From: Diploscapter coronatus
Taxonomy: Eukaryota > Nematoda > Chromadorea > Rhabditida > Rhabditidae
Reading direction: 5' to 3'
Assembly: GCA_964036155.1 (NCBI GenBank)
Contig: OZ038423.1
Span: forward strand, 72,617,249 to 72,681,248
Length of the DNA stretch: 64,000 nt
Position numbers and translations under genes: made by a program
The notes under the pieces: model-generated
Told to the model about the DNA's origin: nothing
The model's input: the letters and a program-made list of their open reading frames with translations, nothing else
Databases searched by the model: none
Part shown: positions 10,238 to 22,341 of the stretch, piece by piece
How positions within the stretch are numbered: position 1 is the stretch's first letter
How the letters are laid out: each line of letters opens with the position of its first letter

Positions 10238-13143
10238 TTACAATTTTACAGAGACTATTCTTGATGGTAAAAAGTTGGCTGTGTTTGGATTTGGTTGAGT
10301 TTCGATTGGACTAGGCTGAATTGCAGGCGGCGGTGCGTAAGTCGAGTAAATAAATGGATCGGGTCCTGATGGGGGTGAATCTGAAGATTATCAACCTATC
10401 ATTCGTCAGGATAAAAAGCGACTCCCTACTCTCTGGTTGAATTTGGACTTGTGGAACGATCGGCGATAAGTCAGAAGCTTTCTCGGGCTGTATCGCACTG
10501 TTGGCTCTATAAAATATTCATATGATGAAAATCGTACAGACTCCTACTGTGACACAATTCGCTCCGGTAACCGCTCACTCAATCCAATAGCATTACTCGC
10601 AGGAGCTCTCAATTGGGTCGGCTGTTGCTGTTGATTGATCATATTTAGCAGGTCCAAAGGAAGGTTTGGTAGATTTTGAGCAAAGTTTTGAGTTGGGACT
10701 TGTTGCTGAGGGAATAATGGATGCTGGAAGGTGTAGGGAAGCGAAGGAGGCGATTCACTAGAAATTGGAGACATTTTAACCAAAGCAAGATTGTAGCAAT
10801 CTTTCAGGTGTCAAAATTTCGCTTCGAGAGTTCTTGTTCAAAAGCGAACTAGACTATGACACTTACACCGGTTTGAAAAGGCCTTGATCGAACAGTTTAG
10901 CGAGTCCTTTCGGAATGTTGTACGTTCCTTGGATGACTTTCATGGCATCTTTCAGAATCGAGTCGCGTCCATTCAACAGATTCTCATCCAAACTCGAGCC
11001 TGTGGCGACCTTCCCGCCTGACATAATCACTTTGTCGGAAGACAGCAACCCAGATGGTGGCTTATCAGACGAGGATGTCAGAAGATTCGACGACGAGAAT
11101 ATATTCCCGACAGAGGCAGGAAGTCCGGCGTGGGAAATTTGTTGCGGCAGGATCGGGGACAGTCCGTTTGGCTGAAAACAAACAATCGAGGTTAAACTCG
11201 GATTTGCCTTGGGAGAAAATTTGACCGAATGAGTGAGATTGCTTTCGGGATGAGATAGGATGAGGAGTCGGGTTAATTTTCGGATCTTGACAATTTATAA
11301 GAAATCGTTGAATGCCTACGCCTTTATTATTATTATTGTTAACTTCTTTGACAAGTATTCCGACTGGCTCAAGTGTGCTATGCAGAATTGATAGTGGAGC
11401 AGTGAACGGCTTGATGGCTAAATGTGAACTTTTTATGGAGGTTTCTGGAGACTACTTCTACCTTTGAGCACGGCCTGCTCTACTCGCTTTTCGGCGCTAA
11501 CAGATAAAGACTCCTGCCGTTCAGGCAATTGTGGTCGAACAAATGAGGAGACTGTCTCTTGTTCCACTCCGACCTGGAAACAATTCGTTCAAAATAACTG
11601 AATGTTCGGTTGTCATGACATCTCTCAGTCTTTATCAACCGAAGTGCAAACACTTGGATTGGACGGTCATGTTTGCAAATACTCTATTGGTATTTTATAC
11701 AGGGGTATTAGGTCAATGCTATACAAACAATATCGTTATTCGGGAATCGCTGAACATTTTTCATGATGAAGAGATTTTTCGGATCAACGAAGCATTGGGA
11801 AGCCTCTTGAAACTTTCTCCTCTGGATGCGTTCTGGAAGGAAGCTTCCAAGCGTTTCATACTCTCCATTATCTATGAGATCGGCATTACCTCTGTAAGTA
11901 TCTGGGAAAAAGGGGAAGTGCAAAGACTTTCTTCCTCGCCACTCTCTCCCTTTTTCACACTATACTCGGTCGCGATCGGACTATCGCCTTTGTCCCAAGG
12001 CAAAGGCAATACCGATCTCGGAGATAATGGAGAGTAGATCCGGGCATTAGCATATTTTTGCAGAAAAATTTCCGAAATCTCACCACGTTTTTCTGTGTAC
12101 TCTCCTCCTTGATGACTTTCTTGCCCGATGTATCGAATGCAGCTTCCACGATTTGCCTTTGCTGTTCAGTTAGTCGTTTCATCACGAACATTGCAAAGTC
12201 TCTCTTCTCGTTTCCAGTCAAACTGCTGTTCGTTATCACGGCTGATAGCCAGTCCAGCTCCTGGGGAAATAACGCTCCCAAGGAGGAAATTCATAATTTC
12301 AAACCTTTTCTTTATCGCCGAATCCTTGCCTAACCGACGTTAGTTTGTCTCGGCGATCCTCTTTGACGGTTTCCCACAAGTGTGATATCTGCTCCATGAG
12401 TCGAGTTGGAAACGTTCCTTTGTCCAGAAGAAATATAGAAACTTCTGCTAACTTTTGAATAACTGATTTGTTGCTAAAATTTATAAGTTCGTAAATGAGT
12501 TCTAGTTGAAGGGAAAGATTTTCTGTATTCGGATATCTTTTTCAAGGCGAAAGATGATATCGATTGAACTATCGGTTTTGCACATTTTTAAGAACAATGA
12601 ATTCACGACAAACAAATAATATTTTCTGTTTTCCCTTTCTTATCACAGAGTAGAGCTTCACATGAAATGGTACTCCCCATGCAATCAGAATGGCTTCAAT
12701 AAGCGGTCGAACTTGAGACGAAGAAGGATTAAATGATTGTTGTTGTTGTAGAAAAAGTTGATTTGGCATAGAATTTGGTAGTTGAGGATGAGTTGGAACG
12801 ACGGAGGCGGCAGAAACTGTTGATTGAGGCGAAGAGTCGAATATCACCAAGGTGGCCATTTGATAGAGATCTTCATCGCAGTATGGCAGGGACTAAATCA
12901 TGAATCCTCAATAAAAAGCGTCTGCAGGATATTTTGAAGGGAGAAATGAAGATTCAGCGTTTGAAAGATCGATCATTTGTTTCTTAATTCATGAAAATGC
13001 GCGACTAAAATAATTCCTCGCATTGGATAGAATTTGAGCTATGCAAAAACAGAACAGTTCTTTTAATGGCTAAGTAATCAACTAACCTCGACTAGCTGAA
13101 TAATATCGGTTAGGTAGAGAAGTAAGGCAACGGTGAAGATCAT
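10238..13143 (-). CDS. Unrecognised Gln/Asn/Pro-rich protein with helical blocks
   Basis: Exons in transcript order: 13143-13087, 12892-12607, 12522-12305, 12260-12084, 11573-11462, 11417-11320, 11171-10867, 10757-10548, 10506-10430, 10380-10238. They sum to 1683 nt (560 aa) with consistent phase. The second exon's donor (GTGAAT) and the third exon's acceptor (ATACAG) are the least certain. The N-terminus reads MIFTVALLLYLTDIIQLVE, then SLPYCDEDLYQMATLVIFDS, then a Pro/Gln-rich stretch. Amphipathic helical sequence follows (LQLELIYELINFSNKSVIQK, LMEQISHLWETVKEDRRDKL, MFVMKRLTEQQRQIVEAAFD). The C-terminal half is low complexity with Asn, Gln, Ser and Pro runs. This looks like a scaffold or nuclear RNA/transcription-associated protein, but I do not recognise the family. 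The 510-nt intron 12083-11574 holds a plus-strand open frame and an inverted repeat, described separately. Confidence 0.75.
11531..12037 (+). other. Intron-nested open frame of 168 codons, status unclear
   Basis: The frame lies antisense, mostly within an intron (11574-12083) of the Gln-rich minus-strand gene. Its middle part reads like protein (NIFHDEEIFRINEALGSLLK, LDAFWKEASKRFILSIIYE) and reaches a good GTAAGT donor at 11893. Downstream codons run into the inverted-repeat half of the intron and look non-coding. It may be a decayed nested gene, a fragment of a mobile element or chance. I recognise no domain. Confidence 0.3.
11861..12034. repeat. Intronic inverted repeat, about 33-nt arms
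   Basis: The left arm 11861-11893 (CTCTCCATTATCTATGAGAT...) matches the reverse complement of 12002-12034 with a few mismatches. A 108-nt spacer lies between. The whole unit sits in an intron of the minus-strand gene. Confidence 0.7.
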
Positions 13144-14317
13144 GTAGGCATTTGGGGCATTTGGAAGAAGAGGAAAGGGAAAGGCAAAAGCAAGGCGAGG
13201 GGAGGAAGATTGGCAGAAGGGGAGGCTTGATTGCTTGAGGATGAGAATGCCTTATAAGGAAGGGAGAAGGAGGAGACGAGTCAACTAGTCTGAGGTATGT
13301 AAGCCGCACGACATCTCCTTCTTCGACTCTACTACTTCTCATACCATCCTTACCTTCACTTTCTTTCATCTTTCTTTTTTTCAAGCTATCCATTTCTCTC
13401 TATCCTGTACCGTTTATCGTCCTTCAACACACCAATTATTACATGTCCCACACCATATTCTTCCATGAACAATGGATGTTATGCAATAGTTCGAAAGAAA
13501 ACATTTATTTTTATCGACTATTTTGCTAACCGAATCTAGGACATTAATAAACCGTCATTAAGATATCAAGTCTGCGAAACTTGCTAGAATTAACAGTGTC
13601 TGAATACGAAATGCTGGCGGAATAAAAAACGTGAACCGCTAATTGAATTGCGTAAATGAATAATTTAACGATGAAAGGCAACACGAATTTTTAGGATTGG
13701 ACCTGAGTTATGATGAGTGAAAGACTGCATAAGACATAAAGAAAAGCAGTCTGTGATTTTTGTAGAATGTGGATTTCGGCAAGATTCTCCAAAAAATCAC
13801 TCCGCCTGTCAATGATTACCTATAAGTATGAGGTCAAATGAAAATCGAAACAAGAAATCCCGTCTAAATGATCGAATGAAAAGAACCATGGAAAAAATCT
13901 GCAAAAAGTGATAGAATAAGATTTCGGCAAGAATCCCTGAAAATCTGGATAGATACTATGGTAGATAGATCTAAAAGGTTAAAATATCGAATAAAAATGA
14001 CGACTCTAACAACTACGAATAAAGGTTCAACAAAAATGGATTTTGGAAATCCAAACTCAAAGCCACGGATGATATTCTGGAGAAAGAAATTGACTCAAAT
14101 TCGAAGAGATTAAACTTAGAAGAGATCATGGAAAGATCGAATTTGAGTCAGTCTATCATATAATATAGAAAACCATGTAGCTAATGACTATCAAGCTGGT
14201 GTCCTGCAAGATTTAAATAGTAATTTGGAAATTGCGAGAATAAAGTTCTCGTGCATTGTTTGTTTAGTGTTTTGTGATTTCCAAATTGCCAAGTTGGCGA
14301 TCTGCAGTAAACAAGTC
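13144..14317. other. Intergenic
   Basis: Upstream of the Gln-rich gene and downstream of the Rab gene. The first 250 bases are strongly purine-rich on the plus strand, giving a long minus-strand frame (13082-13393) with Ser/Pro-rich low-complexity sequence that I do not accept as coding. Nothing else is recognised. Confidence 0.4.
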
Positions 14318-15802
14318 CTACAATAATGGGCAGCATCTGCTGGAGTTAATGACCTGCATTTCCTCGATTTTGTCGATTTGAATGCAATCGTCGTCCTTCA
14401 CAGAATTGTCGTGCATTCCGTTCAGAATGTCTTCCACCAAGTCGGAGACCACTTGGTTGAACACTGAATTTACGATTTATTGTTAAGTTTCTTCTTCAAG
14501 GGTGTTTTTATGGTTTCAAAACCTCTAATAGTCCTGATAAATTTTTCCAAGTCTACCTTTCGGGGTTTCCTTGGACATTTCATAGTGCCTTGCATGTAAT
14601 CGGAGTGCTTTCGTGACTCCATCCCCCTTTGCGACGACTCGCTTCTTCTCAAGATCGCACTAAAATTGATTTATTTCGTCGGTGAAATTCGAGGTCGCTA
14701 AAACTAGCCTTGTTAGCCAGTAGAACGATGTGTGGGTCAGTGAGTGAAGTGGCCTTCTGAATGAGAGACACCCATCTGTCGATGTCGTCGAAGGACTGTC
14801 GATTTGTGATGTCGTATACGATGACGCAGGCAGTCGCGTTGCGCAGATACATCGGCACCATGCAGCGAAATCGCTCCTGACCCGCTGTGTCCCATAGTTG
14901 CAGTTGCACCTTTTCGCCGGTTGTGCTATCTCTGAAACATCTAATTTTGCATGGGTAAGATTGATCTATGAATTTTGATATTCTTCACGATAATACATTA
15001 CCCTAATGACTATGACGCGCAAAATTGTAAGACTTTTTAAGAGTCTTTCTTTCGGATAACTCATCGGAAGTATTTTTTTGAAACAAGATACAGTCGTGTT
15101 AAGGGATACCCTCCAAAAATACTGTAAATGGTAGAGTGTATGCATTGCACAGATCCGCATTTGTGCGTATTTCCATTTATTTTCGATAGTTTGAACGATA
15201 AAACTTCTAAAAATTTTTCAGCTTTTTTATTTCAAGAAATTCTCAAGTGGTCAGGAATGCTTCTTGCGAAGAAAAGATTAAGATTTCAAGAAAAGTCCGC
15301 AAAATCCAAAGCTCATTGACACACATATCCCATGTTCATGCGTACATGAATAAAGGGGTTAGAGTAAACATGACCGAGTAAAATTGTAAAACTTCAGAAC
15401 CTACATGACAGAATCGACGAAAGATGCTCCGATAGTCGTACTGATATTTCCAACCGTATCCCCAAAGCAGTGCCTTGCGATTATCGAGGTCTTGCCGACG
15501 CCTATAATCGATAACTATTGTGAGAATGACGTGAGTGAGTAATGGGTATGCTGATTTCTCCACGTGTGTGGACAATTCGAGAAGATATTTTATTTAAAGT
15601 TGACTGACGGGTGCAGTTTCTCGAATAATGATGGTGCGAACTTTCCAAGACTGAGAAGGTAAACAATAAATTACGAACCCGAATTTCCGAGCATGACGAT
15701 TTTGGCCTTGGTCCTGGGCACGAGCGGCTGCACGTTTTCCTCGTGCTCCCTGACGGCCTCCTTCACTTTCTCGGACGCATACAGCGCTTTACCGCAGTCC
15801 AT
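14318..15802 (-). CDS. Rab-family small GTPase
   Basis: Five exons, 15802-15679, 15501-15405, 14931-14709, 14659-14557 and 14463-14318, encode 230 aa. The P-loop is GNSGVGKTS, split by intron 1. Switch I contains STTIGASF with the Mg-binding Thr. Switch II is WDTAGQERF. The guanine-specificity motif NKCD is created across intron 3, which begins with GC instead of GT (14660-14708). The protein ends SSRCCPLL, a CCxxx-type Rab geranylgeranylation tail. TIGASF resembles the Rab5/21/22/31 group, but I cannot assign the subfamily. The G5 region reads YEMSKETPK where Rabs normally have ETSAK, so base contacts may be altered. About 35 extra residues precede the core. It should act as a membrane-traffic switch. 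Confidence 0.93.
14660..14708 (-). other. GC-AG intron (49 nt) in the Rab gene
   Basis: Splicing AAC-AAG|GCTAGT ... ATTTTAG|TGC-GAT restores the canonical NKCDL motif and the phase needed for the next exon. The nearby GT (two bases downstream) would give an immediate stop. The intron length is typical for this window. Confidence 0.85.
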
Positions 15803-18800
15803 TCGAATCACGGTACAAACAACGTCTCTTTCGATCGATTGAATACCGTATTTTGACAGATTGAATTGTTTATGTCGACGAATCTAGCAGCAGCAGCGAT
15901 TGTTTCTCAATAGAAGAAAATAGCGAATTAGAGAGTGGAATGGGGTGGGACGGAGAGAATAGGAAGAATTACCCAGTCGGTGGAAGTGACACGATTCGTG
16001 GCCTGCAAGATGAGTTATGATACAAGGTCGAATAACAATCAAAATCGAAATTCATTGAAACTCAATCGTGATTGATGAGGTTGAAATCAGTACCAGGGTT
16101 GTTCGGGAGTTTATTGAAAAACCAGAACATAAATCTTCAAAGGTCAGGATCGAGAACGAGAACTCCAAATAACCCTGACACCAGTAGTAGACAAAGATTT
16201 CTATTGTTTACGACGAAGGCTCGGAATATTTATGTTGGGTGTACGAAAGTTGATAGAGAGACAAGCAGGAAGAGGCACCGTTGGGGAAGCCCCGAGCAGA
16301 GACTGATTAGAAGGCAAACTGAACCAAACAACATTGAAATGGCAGACCAGAAGCTATGCACAAATAGAAACAGCATGGCTTGGAAGACGCGCGCAATAAA
16401 TGGATAAATTAAAATTTGATTCGGTGATACGGTGCTTGGAAACGTTCACAGAAATGAATATTGAGAAGGTAGGATAGCTAGAATTATCGATGTATCATAT
16501 CGTGATGATGCAAAAAGAAATCGAAAAAAAACAATAAAGAAAACCCCCGAAAAGTTCAACAGACTCGAAAGGAATTAATGTCGGCAAAGAAGAAAATTAT
16601 CCGAGGAGAACTTTGCAATAACCTAAAATAAACGCTGGCAAGGTAACAGATAAAGTCAATAGGCTGCCCATATCAAGTTGCAATGCAAAGAAGTTATCTG
16701 TAAAATGGCTGCAAGTTTTTGAGAAAGTAGTTCCACTATTGCTCATTATTAGCTAGAAGACACGAAGGAAATGTGTTGAAAAACTATGAGAATTGAGATG
16801 CGCAGAAAATAGCTAGCAATAAAGAAAAGAAAGAACCATAGAACCATAGAACCATTGAGCAGAGCAGAGACAGGGCCAGGGACGGGGTCAGAGCCAGTGC
16901 AGTGCAGGCTGGGCTGCATACACGTGGGAAGGGAGGAGGACCAGAACAAGATCGATGGGGGTGGAGCTAGACGATCTGCAAGGAAAGGAAACGAATGGAG
17001 GGATAGCCCTGAATGAGAGGGACGAATAATTAGAAGATACGAATGAGAAAAAGAGCGATAGCGGCGAATCCGATGCACTTTCAATGACAGAAAATGTATA
17101 CAAACACGGGTATAGAGTATAGAGAATGAGGAGGGTACAGACGGAAAGAGATGACCACTGGACAATCAGCCAGAGAAGCAGAGGGAGGCGAGAGAGGAGA
17201 TAGGAAATCCTGATAAACGAGAGAAGAAAAAGATACTTTGATGATTTACGAGTGCGAGGAAACCACTTCTGCTACACAACAACGTGACAAAAGTCGAGAG
17301 GAGGGGGATGAATTTGGATAAGGCAGTGAAAGTGGCGAGATTTGGGAGATACGAAGAATTCGATAGTTTTGATAATGATTAAAGAAATTGAAACGATGAA
17401 TGAAATGGTTAGAGGGGTTTCGATGGGTCTCATTATGGATTTGTAATAACGTGAAACAGCAATATTTCGCAATGATTACATGTAATCATGGTTTTCATCA
17501 TTCGGCATTCACTCTTCAATTTGATGTTCCGGTTTTTATTTAGCATTGGTGAATTCAAATCAATTTCACGTTTATCCGAATTCTTACAACTACGATATTG
17601 TTACAAAATTTGAGGCAATTAATTTCAAGATTCTGCGGGTCAATGGTGTGGCCTCTGCAAATTTAATGTGGCAAATTTATGGGCTTCAAAGCTCCAGTCT
17701 TCTCCACCGAGACAATAATAATAAATTAACCGAGCAGAAGGTAGGTGATCGGCATAAAAAAAAAGAAGAGCAGAGGAGTTGCAGAGGAAGCGAAGAGGAG
17801 AGATCGGCGGGGGAAGCCCTTTTGTCAGAAGAAGAAGAAGAAGAAGCAGAAGCAGAGAGAGGCCACAGTGGGATGTCGTCATATGCTGTAATGCAAAATG
17901 CAGAAATGCGACAGATCTAATCGCAAATCGAAAACAACAGTTTATTCGATGAGAGAAAATGCGAAAGTGAAATTCGAGATGGTGGTAGTAGTCTAGCAGG
18001 ATGAAAGGGAATTCTGATTCCGACGTTGAAATTTGCTTGAAGACGCTGATATCGACTAACGCTTTAGAACTTTTTGTTTTAGTTGTCAAATTTTAAAAAC
18101 TCAAATAGCAACTCTACTTTGTTATTTAGCCTAGAACTAACATCTTCCAGCCTTGATCGTCGATGGGCAAATTCTTTATCTCTCAGAGAAAACTATAAAG
18201 TAATCAATTCAAGGTTCATCCTCAAGATTTTACTATCTGCAAATCACATCGAATAAATTCAAATATCCATTCCGAGAAGAAAGTTATCCATCGCATACGT
18301 CACTGGTCTTTGATCAGTCGATGCAGCAAATGCTTAGTGCTCGAAGCGAGATCAAAGCGCCAAGATGGAACGAGATAAGCCACACAATTGGGGGAGCGCA
18401 TATTCGAAAGATATGCTACATGAAAGAGACTGTGTAAATCTAACGATAGATTTGTATTCAAATAATCCGAAAGTAACGATGCGTAAACCTGGCGCAATGT
18501 TTTGCATATGCGTAATTCTTATTAGGGGTCATGTTATTCATGAATACAGTAATCTAGCATTTCATGGTGAGAAAGTATGAAAGTCATTATTTGTCTTGAA
18601 ACAATAAGTACGGTATTCTCTTACTATCGTAATATCTCAAATGAATCTTGAAAAATACTAAAGTTGTAGAGGTATGCCCTTGAATTAGAGAAAAAAGTAA
18701 TTCCAATTTTCAAATTAATCAATTCACAATGCCAAGTTGCATTTCTTGCAGAGCATATTGTCGTTGCTTTTGCAAAGTATTTCAACGACAGCATAGACTC

Positions 18801-19904
18801 TATTTTGCGCGTCAAAGATCATTGATTTTATGAATGACAAGAACGAGAAATATCGTTGAGAACGAAGAAACGGAAAAGATAGAGAAATTGAGTGCAGAAG
18901 AGAAAGAGTGAGGAAAACTGATAGGATCTTGACAGAAGGAAAGTAAAAGGGAAATCGGGGAATACCCCTTTGGATAGAGACACAAAACACAGCGACGCGA
19001 ATTAACGATGGGCGATTTGGAAAAGACGCAGCGCCGTAAACATGAAAAGGGCGCAACATGTTTTCAATAGTGAACGTCATTTGGGAAAGGCGCAGCACGC
19101 TAGATAAATGCAATATAAGAATTTTACTAATCAAATGGGACGTCGAATGTGCAAAAACTAAGCCCTAAGATGGGAACTTCTTGAATAAGACACAGGAACA
19201 CATACTTGAAAAGGATACAGGCCTGACAAATTTAAGGTTGAAGGCGATTTACATCACAAAAGGGGTAATTTATACCAAAATTCTAGGAACTTCCTCATCA
19301 GTTTTGGTACAAATCACCTCCGACCCAAATTTAAACCTGAACGAAGAGGAGTAGGAACAGGGTATGGTAGACCGATCATGGTCCCAAAATAATGGGTCCA
19401 ATTAAAAACCGTGTCTCCATGTTAAATCTAACTTTTTCGTACTTTCATTTACTATGAACATGTGCAAAACTCCCGTGTCTGTTTATTTGACTCTGTTCAT
19501 AGTTCAGAGAAAATTCGTACCTTTACCTCAACTGTGAACATCTCCGTTAACGAAATAATGAATAAGTGATATAATATAATAATTTTTGATGCATTTCATT
19601 AAAATAAAACATATATTTTAAATTTCAGTATGACTGTACATGATAAATATAATCATAACTACAATAACGATATGGGCAAGGAAATACGTTAAATTTTATA
19701 GGCAAAAATTAAGGTTAGTGATTTTATAGCTAAGGATCAAATTGCCCTGATGAAAATTCTTTTAGGCCTAAATTTACAACGGGTAGGAGTTTAGCTTACT
19801 TTTGAAGGCAAAGTTCAGAGATAAAATTGTACGATTTCAGATACTGATTCTGTGTGTAATGTGATCATGAACCTCAAAACCTCGTATCGAATCTCAATTT
19901 GACT
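15803..19904. other. Gene-poor region upstream of the Rab gene
   Basis: Four kilobases without a supported exon chain. From about 16740 to 17300 and again near 17740-17870 the plus strand is markedly purine-rich, with a (GAA)n-like run at 17826-17845 and a short tandem of a 10-mer near 16836-16858. These make long but low-complexity minus-strand frames. A 136-codon minus-strand frame (18724-19134) has no domain. Part of the stretch may be promoter or 5' UTR for the Rab gene. Confidence 0.4.
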
Positions 19905-21059
19905 TACACTGCTGCTCATAAGTTTGAGTACCCCCCTATATTTTCAGGTTTCACTATGAAGACGTAATCAAAGAAAACTCTCGATATGATTATCAGTTAG
20001 GGCATGTTGAAAAACCCCAGTATACAAAATTTCAGAAAAATTCGTTAGCGATTTATTGATTTTTTGAAAATAATCGATTTTTATGCCTGCTCATAAGTTT
20101 GAGCACCCTCTGCAAATGCTTGAATTTTCACGGGTTTTATTGATTTTTTTATGCTAATTTTAGTTTTATAACATTCTCCATGCTCGCTTTACCTAACTGC
20201 CAAGTTTCAGCCCGATCTGACTTTTCTGAAGAAAGATATGATTTTTTATCGCAACGCGTCCTTAACTATGGAAAATGACAGTTTTGTATGGGATTTTGAA
20301 GAAAGCTCTTCTAAAAAAATTCATTCTGCAAAAATGGATAGAAATATCCTATAAAATCTTATAGATCCTGTAAGGCCATCCAATTACATTTATTTATTGC
20401 CTTGATTCATTGTCTGAAACCGCGTTGCTGTAGTATACCAGTGCTTCAAACATACGACACCGTTTTAACCACCTCTTAACTATGGAAAATGAGAAAAATT
20501 TCAAGTGTTTTCGGAAAAGGTAGTAGTCTGCACCTGTAGGATTTTTTCAGGGTCAATCATTATTTTATTTTGAAAGTCTATTGGTTGAGCTATCATGACA
20601 TACTAATAGTTTCTGGGTAGGTTGGCTATTATCCGATTAGCGAATTTTTTTAGAAGAGCTTTCTTCAAAATCCCATACAAAACTGTCATTTTCCATAGTT
20701 AAGGACGCGTTGCGATAAAAAATCATATCTTTCTTCAGAAAAGTCAGATCGGGCTGAAACTTGGCAGTTAGGTAAAGCGAGCATGGAGAATGTTATAAAA
20801 CTAAAATTAGCATAAAAAAATCAATAAAACCCGTGAAAATTCAAGCATTTGCAGAGGGTGCTCAAACTTATGAGCAGGCATAAAAATCGATTATTTTCAA
20901 AAAATCAATAAATCGCTAACGAATTTTTCTGAAATTTTGTATACTGGGGTTTTTCAACATGTCCTAACTGATAATCATATCGAGAGTTTTCTTTGATTAC
21001 GTCTTCATAGTGAAACCTGAAAATATAGGGGGGTACTCAAACTTATGAGCAGCAGTGTA
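19905..21059. mobile_element. Non-autonomous Tc1/mariner-like foldback element with TA duplication
   Basis: Two inverted arms, 19907-20322 and 20642-21057, are each 416 nt and almost identical (I saw one mismatch). They enclose a 319-nt spacer. The ends read CACTGCTGCTCATAAGTTTG, and TA is present on both sides (19905-19906 and 21058-21059), the target duplication of Tc1/mariner elements. Each arm carries a second copy of the terminal motif: CTGCTCATAAGTTTGAG recurs at 19912 and 20087. This is the IR/DR arrangement known from some Tc1-like transposons. The spacer repeats part of the arm (CTTAACTATGGAAAATGA near 20474). No transposase is present, so movement would need one in trans. A transcript would form a 416-bp duplex. 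Confidence 0.92.
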
Positions 21060-22341
21060 TATCCAACCAAAGGTGAGGTTATTCAAAGATTTGTCGTCTA
21101 TTGTCAACGACCGATATTTTGAGACAAAACAAGCGGCACACAAATTCGAATATGCAAAAGATGCAATACGTCTTTTCAAATAGTCAGCAAAGCGTATTTA
21201 TTGAATTAAAGAAATCGCAACATTGCCTGAAAACGTTGAGCTAAATTTAGTCTATCAATATTATGTTTCATTTATTCTGTCTCAAGTTATCGGTCATTGA
21301 ATAGTAAATTCCATATTTTAGTCCATTAGGATTTCATTTCAAAGAACATGAGTATTGCACTTGTTTATAACTTGTAAATTTTTCAGTCCGAAGACAATCC
21401 GTCTAATCATTGGACGTTCCACGCAGAAAATAAGCACGTCTCAAATGGGGGCACTGTTTCCAAATGCGAGGAAGGTTAGATTATATCATTTTTATTCAAA
21501 ATCATGTGAAGACAACTTTCGGAATTTGTATTTTCCATGACGTTTCTCGACATCTGATCTGCAAAAATAGCAATGCAAAATTTTCGTAGGCCTCGACATG
21601 CTCACTATTCGGGGTGCAGGTTGGAGGAAAATGAATTTTTAGCAAACATTTTGCGATATTTAAAAGTGGGCATTCACAAATGTGTGCAACTTTTATTTGC
21701 AAATTCAGCAACTGTTTTCAATTTTATAAAATTGAAGAATTACAACAATACAAATCTTTATACGTTTTCCATTCAAATCTGATCCTGGATCTCATTTTTC
21801 TAGCTTCTCATTCACTCTCTCACTTTCAAACGTCCTCTCGCTCCACCTTTCCTCGAGATTTCAAGCTTTAGCCTAGACGGCGGGCAGAGTAAAGTAACTA
21901 TAGTGCAGTGGAAGGGTGTCGGGTTTAGGAAAATCACTTGGCAATGGTTACTGACTCTCCTATTCAATAGTTTTTTTTAACAAATTTAGAAGATAACAAA
22001 GAACGTTTGAAAATAAGAGAACGAATGATAAGCTAGAAAATGAGTGACAAGGCCAGATTTGGGTGAAAAGCAAAATATAAAAAGTTGCGACATTTCTGAG
22101 TTGCCAGAAAGATGTGCAATTCTGTTGGAAATATCAAGCTTTTTATAACACTTATGAAAATATTTTTCATGCCATTTGGTTCCGGTGGATAAGCCAGAGA
22201 AGCCATGCAAATCATCTGCAACTTCATCAATAACCGAGCTTACTCAAAACATCTTCAAAATTGTAAAATTCGTAAGAAAACTTTAAAAGATGAAATTACA
22301 ATTTATTCCAAAAATAGATTATTCCTCTGTCGTTGTTAATC
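21060..22341. other. Intergenic, contains a decayed inverted repeat
   Basis: This lies between the foldback element and the 3' end of the GPCR gene. Sequence at about 21680-21838 resembles the reverse complement of about 22008-22112 (shared core TCATTTTTCTAGCTT...CATTC and TTTCAAACGT), so an old foldback element seems to be present. No gene is supported. Confidence 0.45.

Noticed and set aside
16749..17165. 138-codon minus-strand frame with hydrophobic look
   Set aside because: It comes from strand-biased purine-rich sequence, has no splice context and no domain.
17640..18089. 149-codon minus-strand frame with a poly-Leu run
   Set aside because: The Leu run is a GAA-type microsatellite read on the other strand; both strands are open here and neither looks like a gene.
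18724..19134. 136-codon minus-strand frame
   Set aside because: Low-complexity Ser/Phe/Leu content, no homology recognised and no flanking exons.
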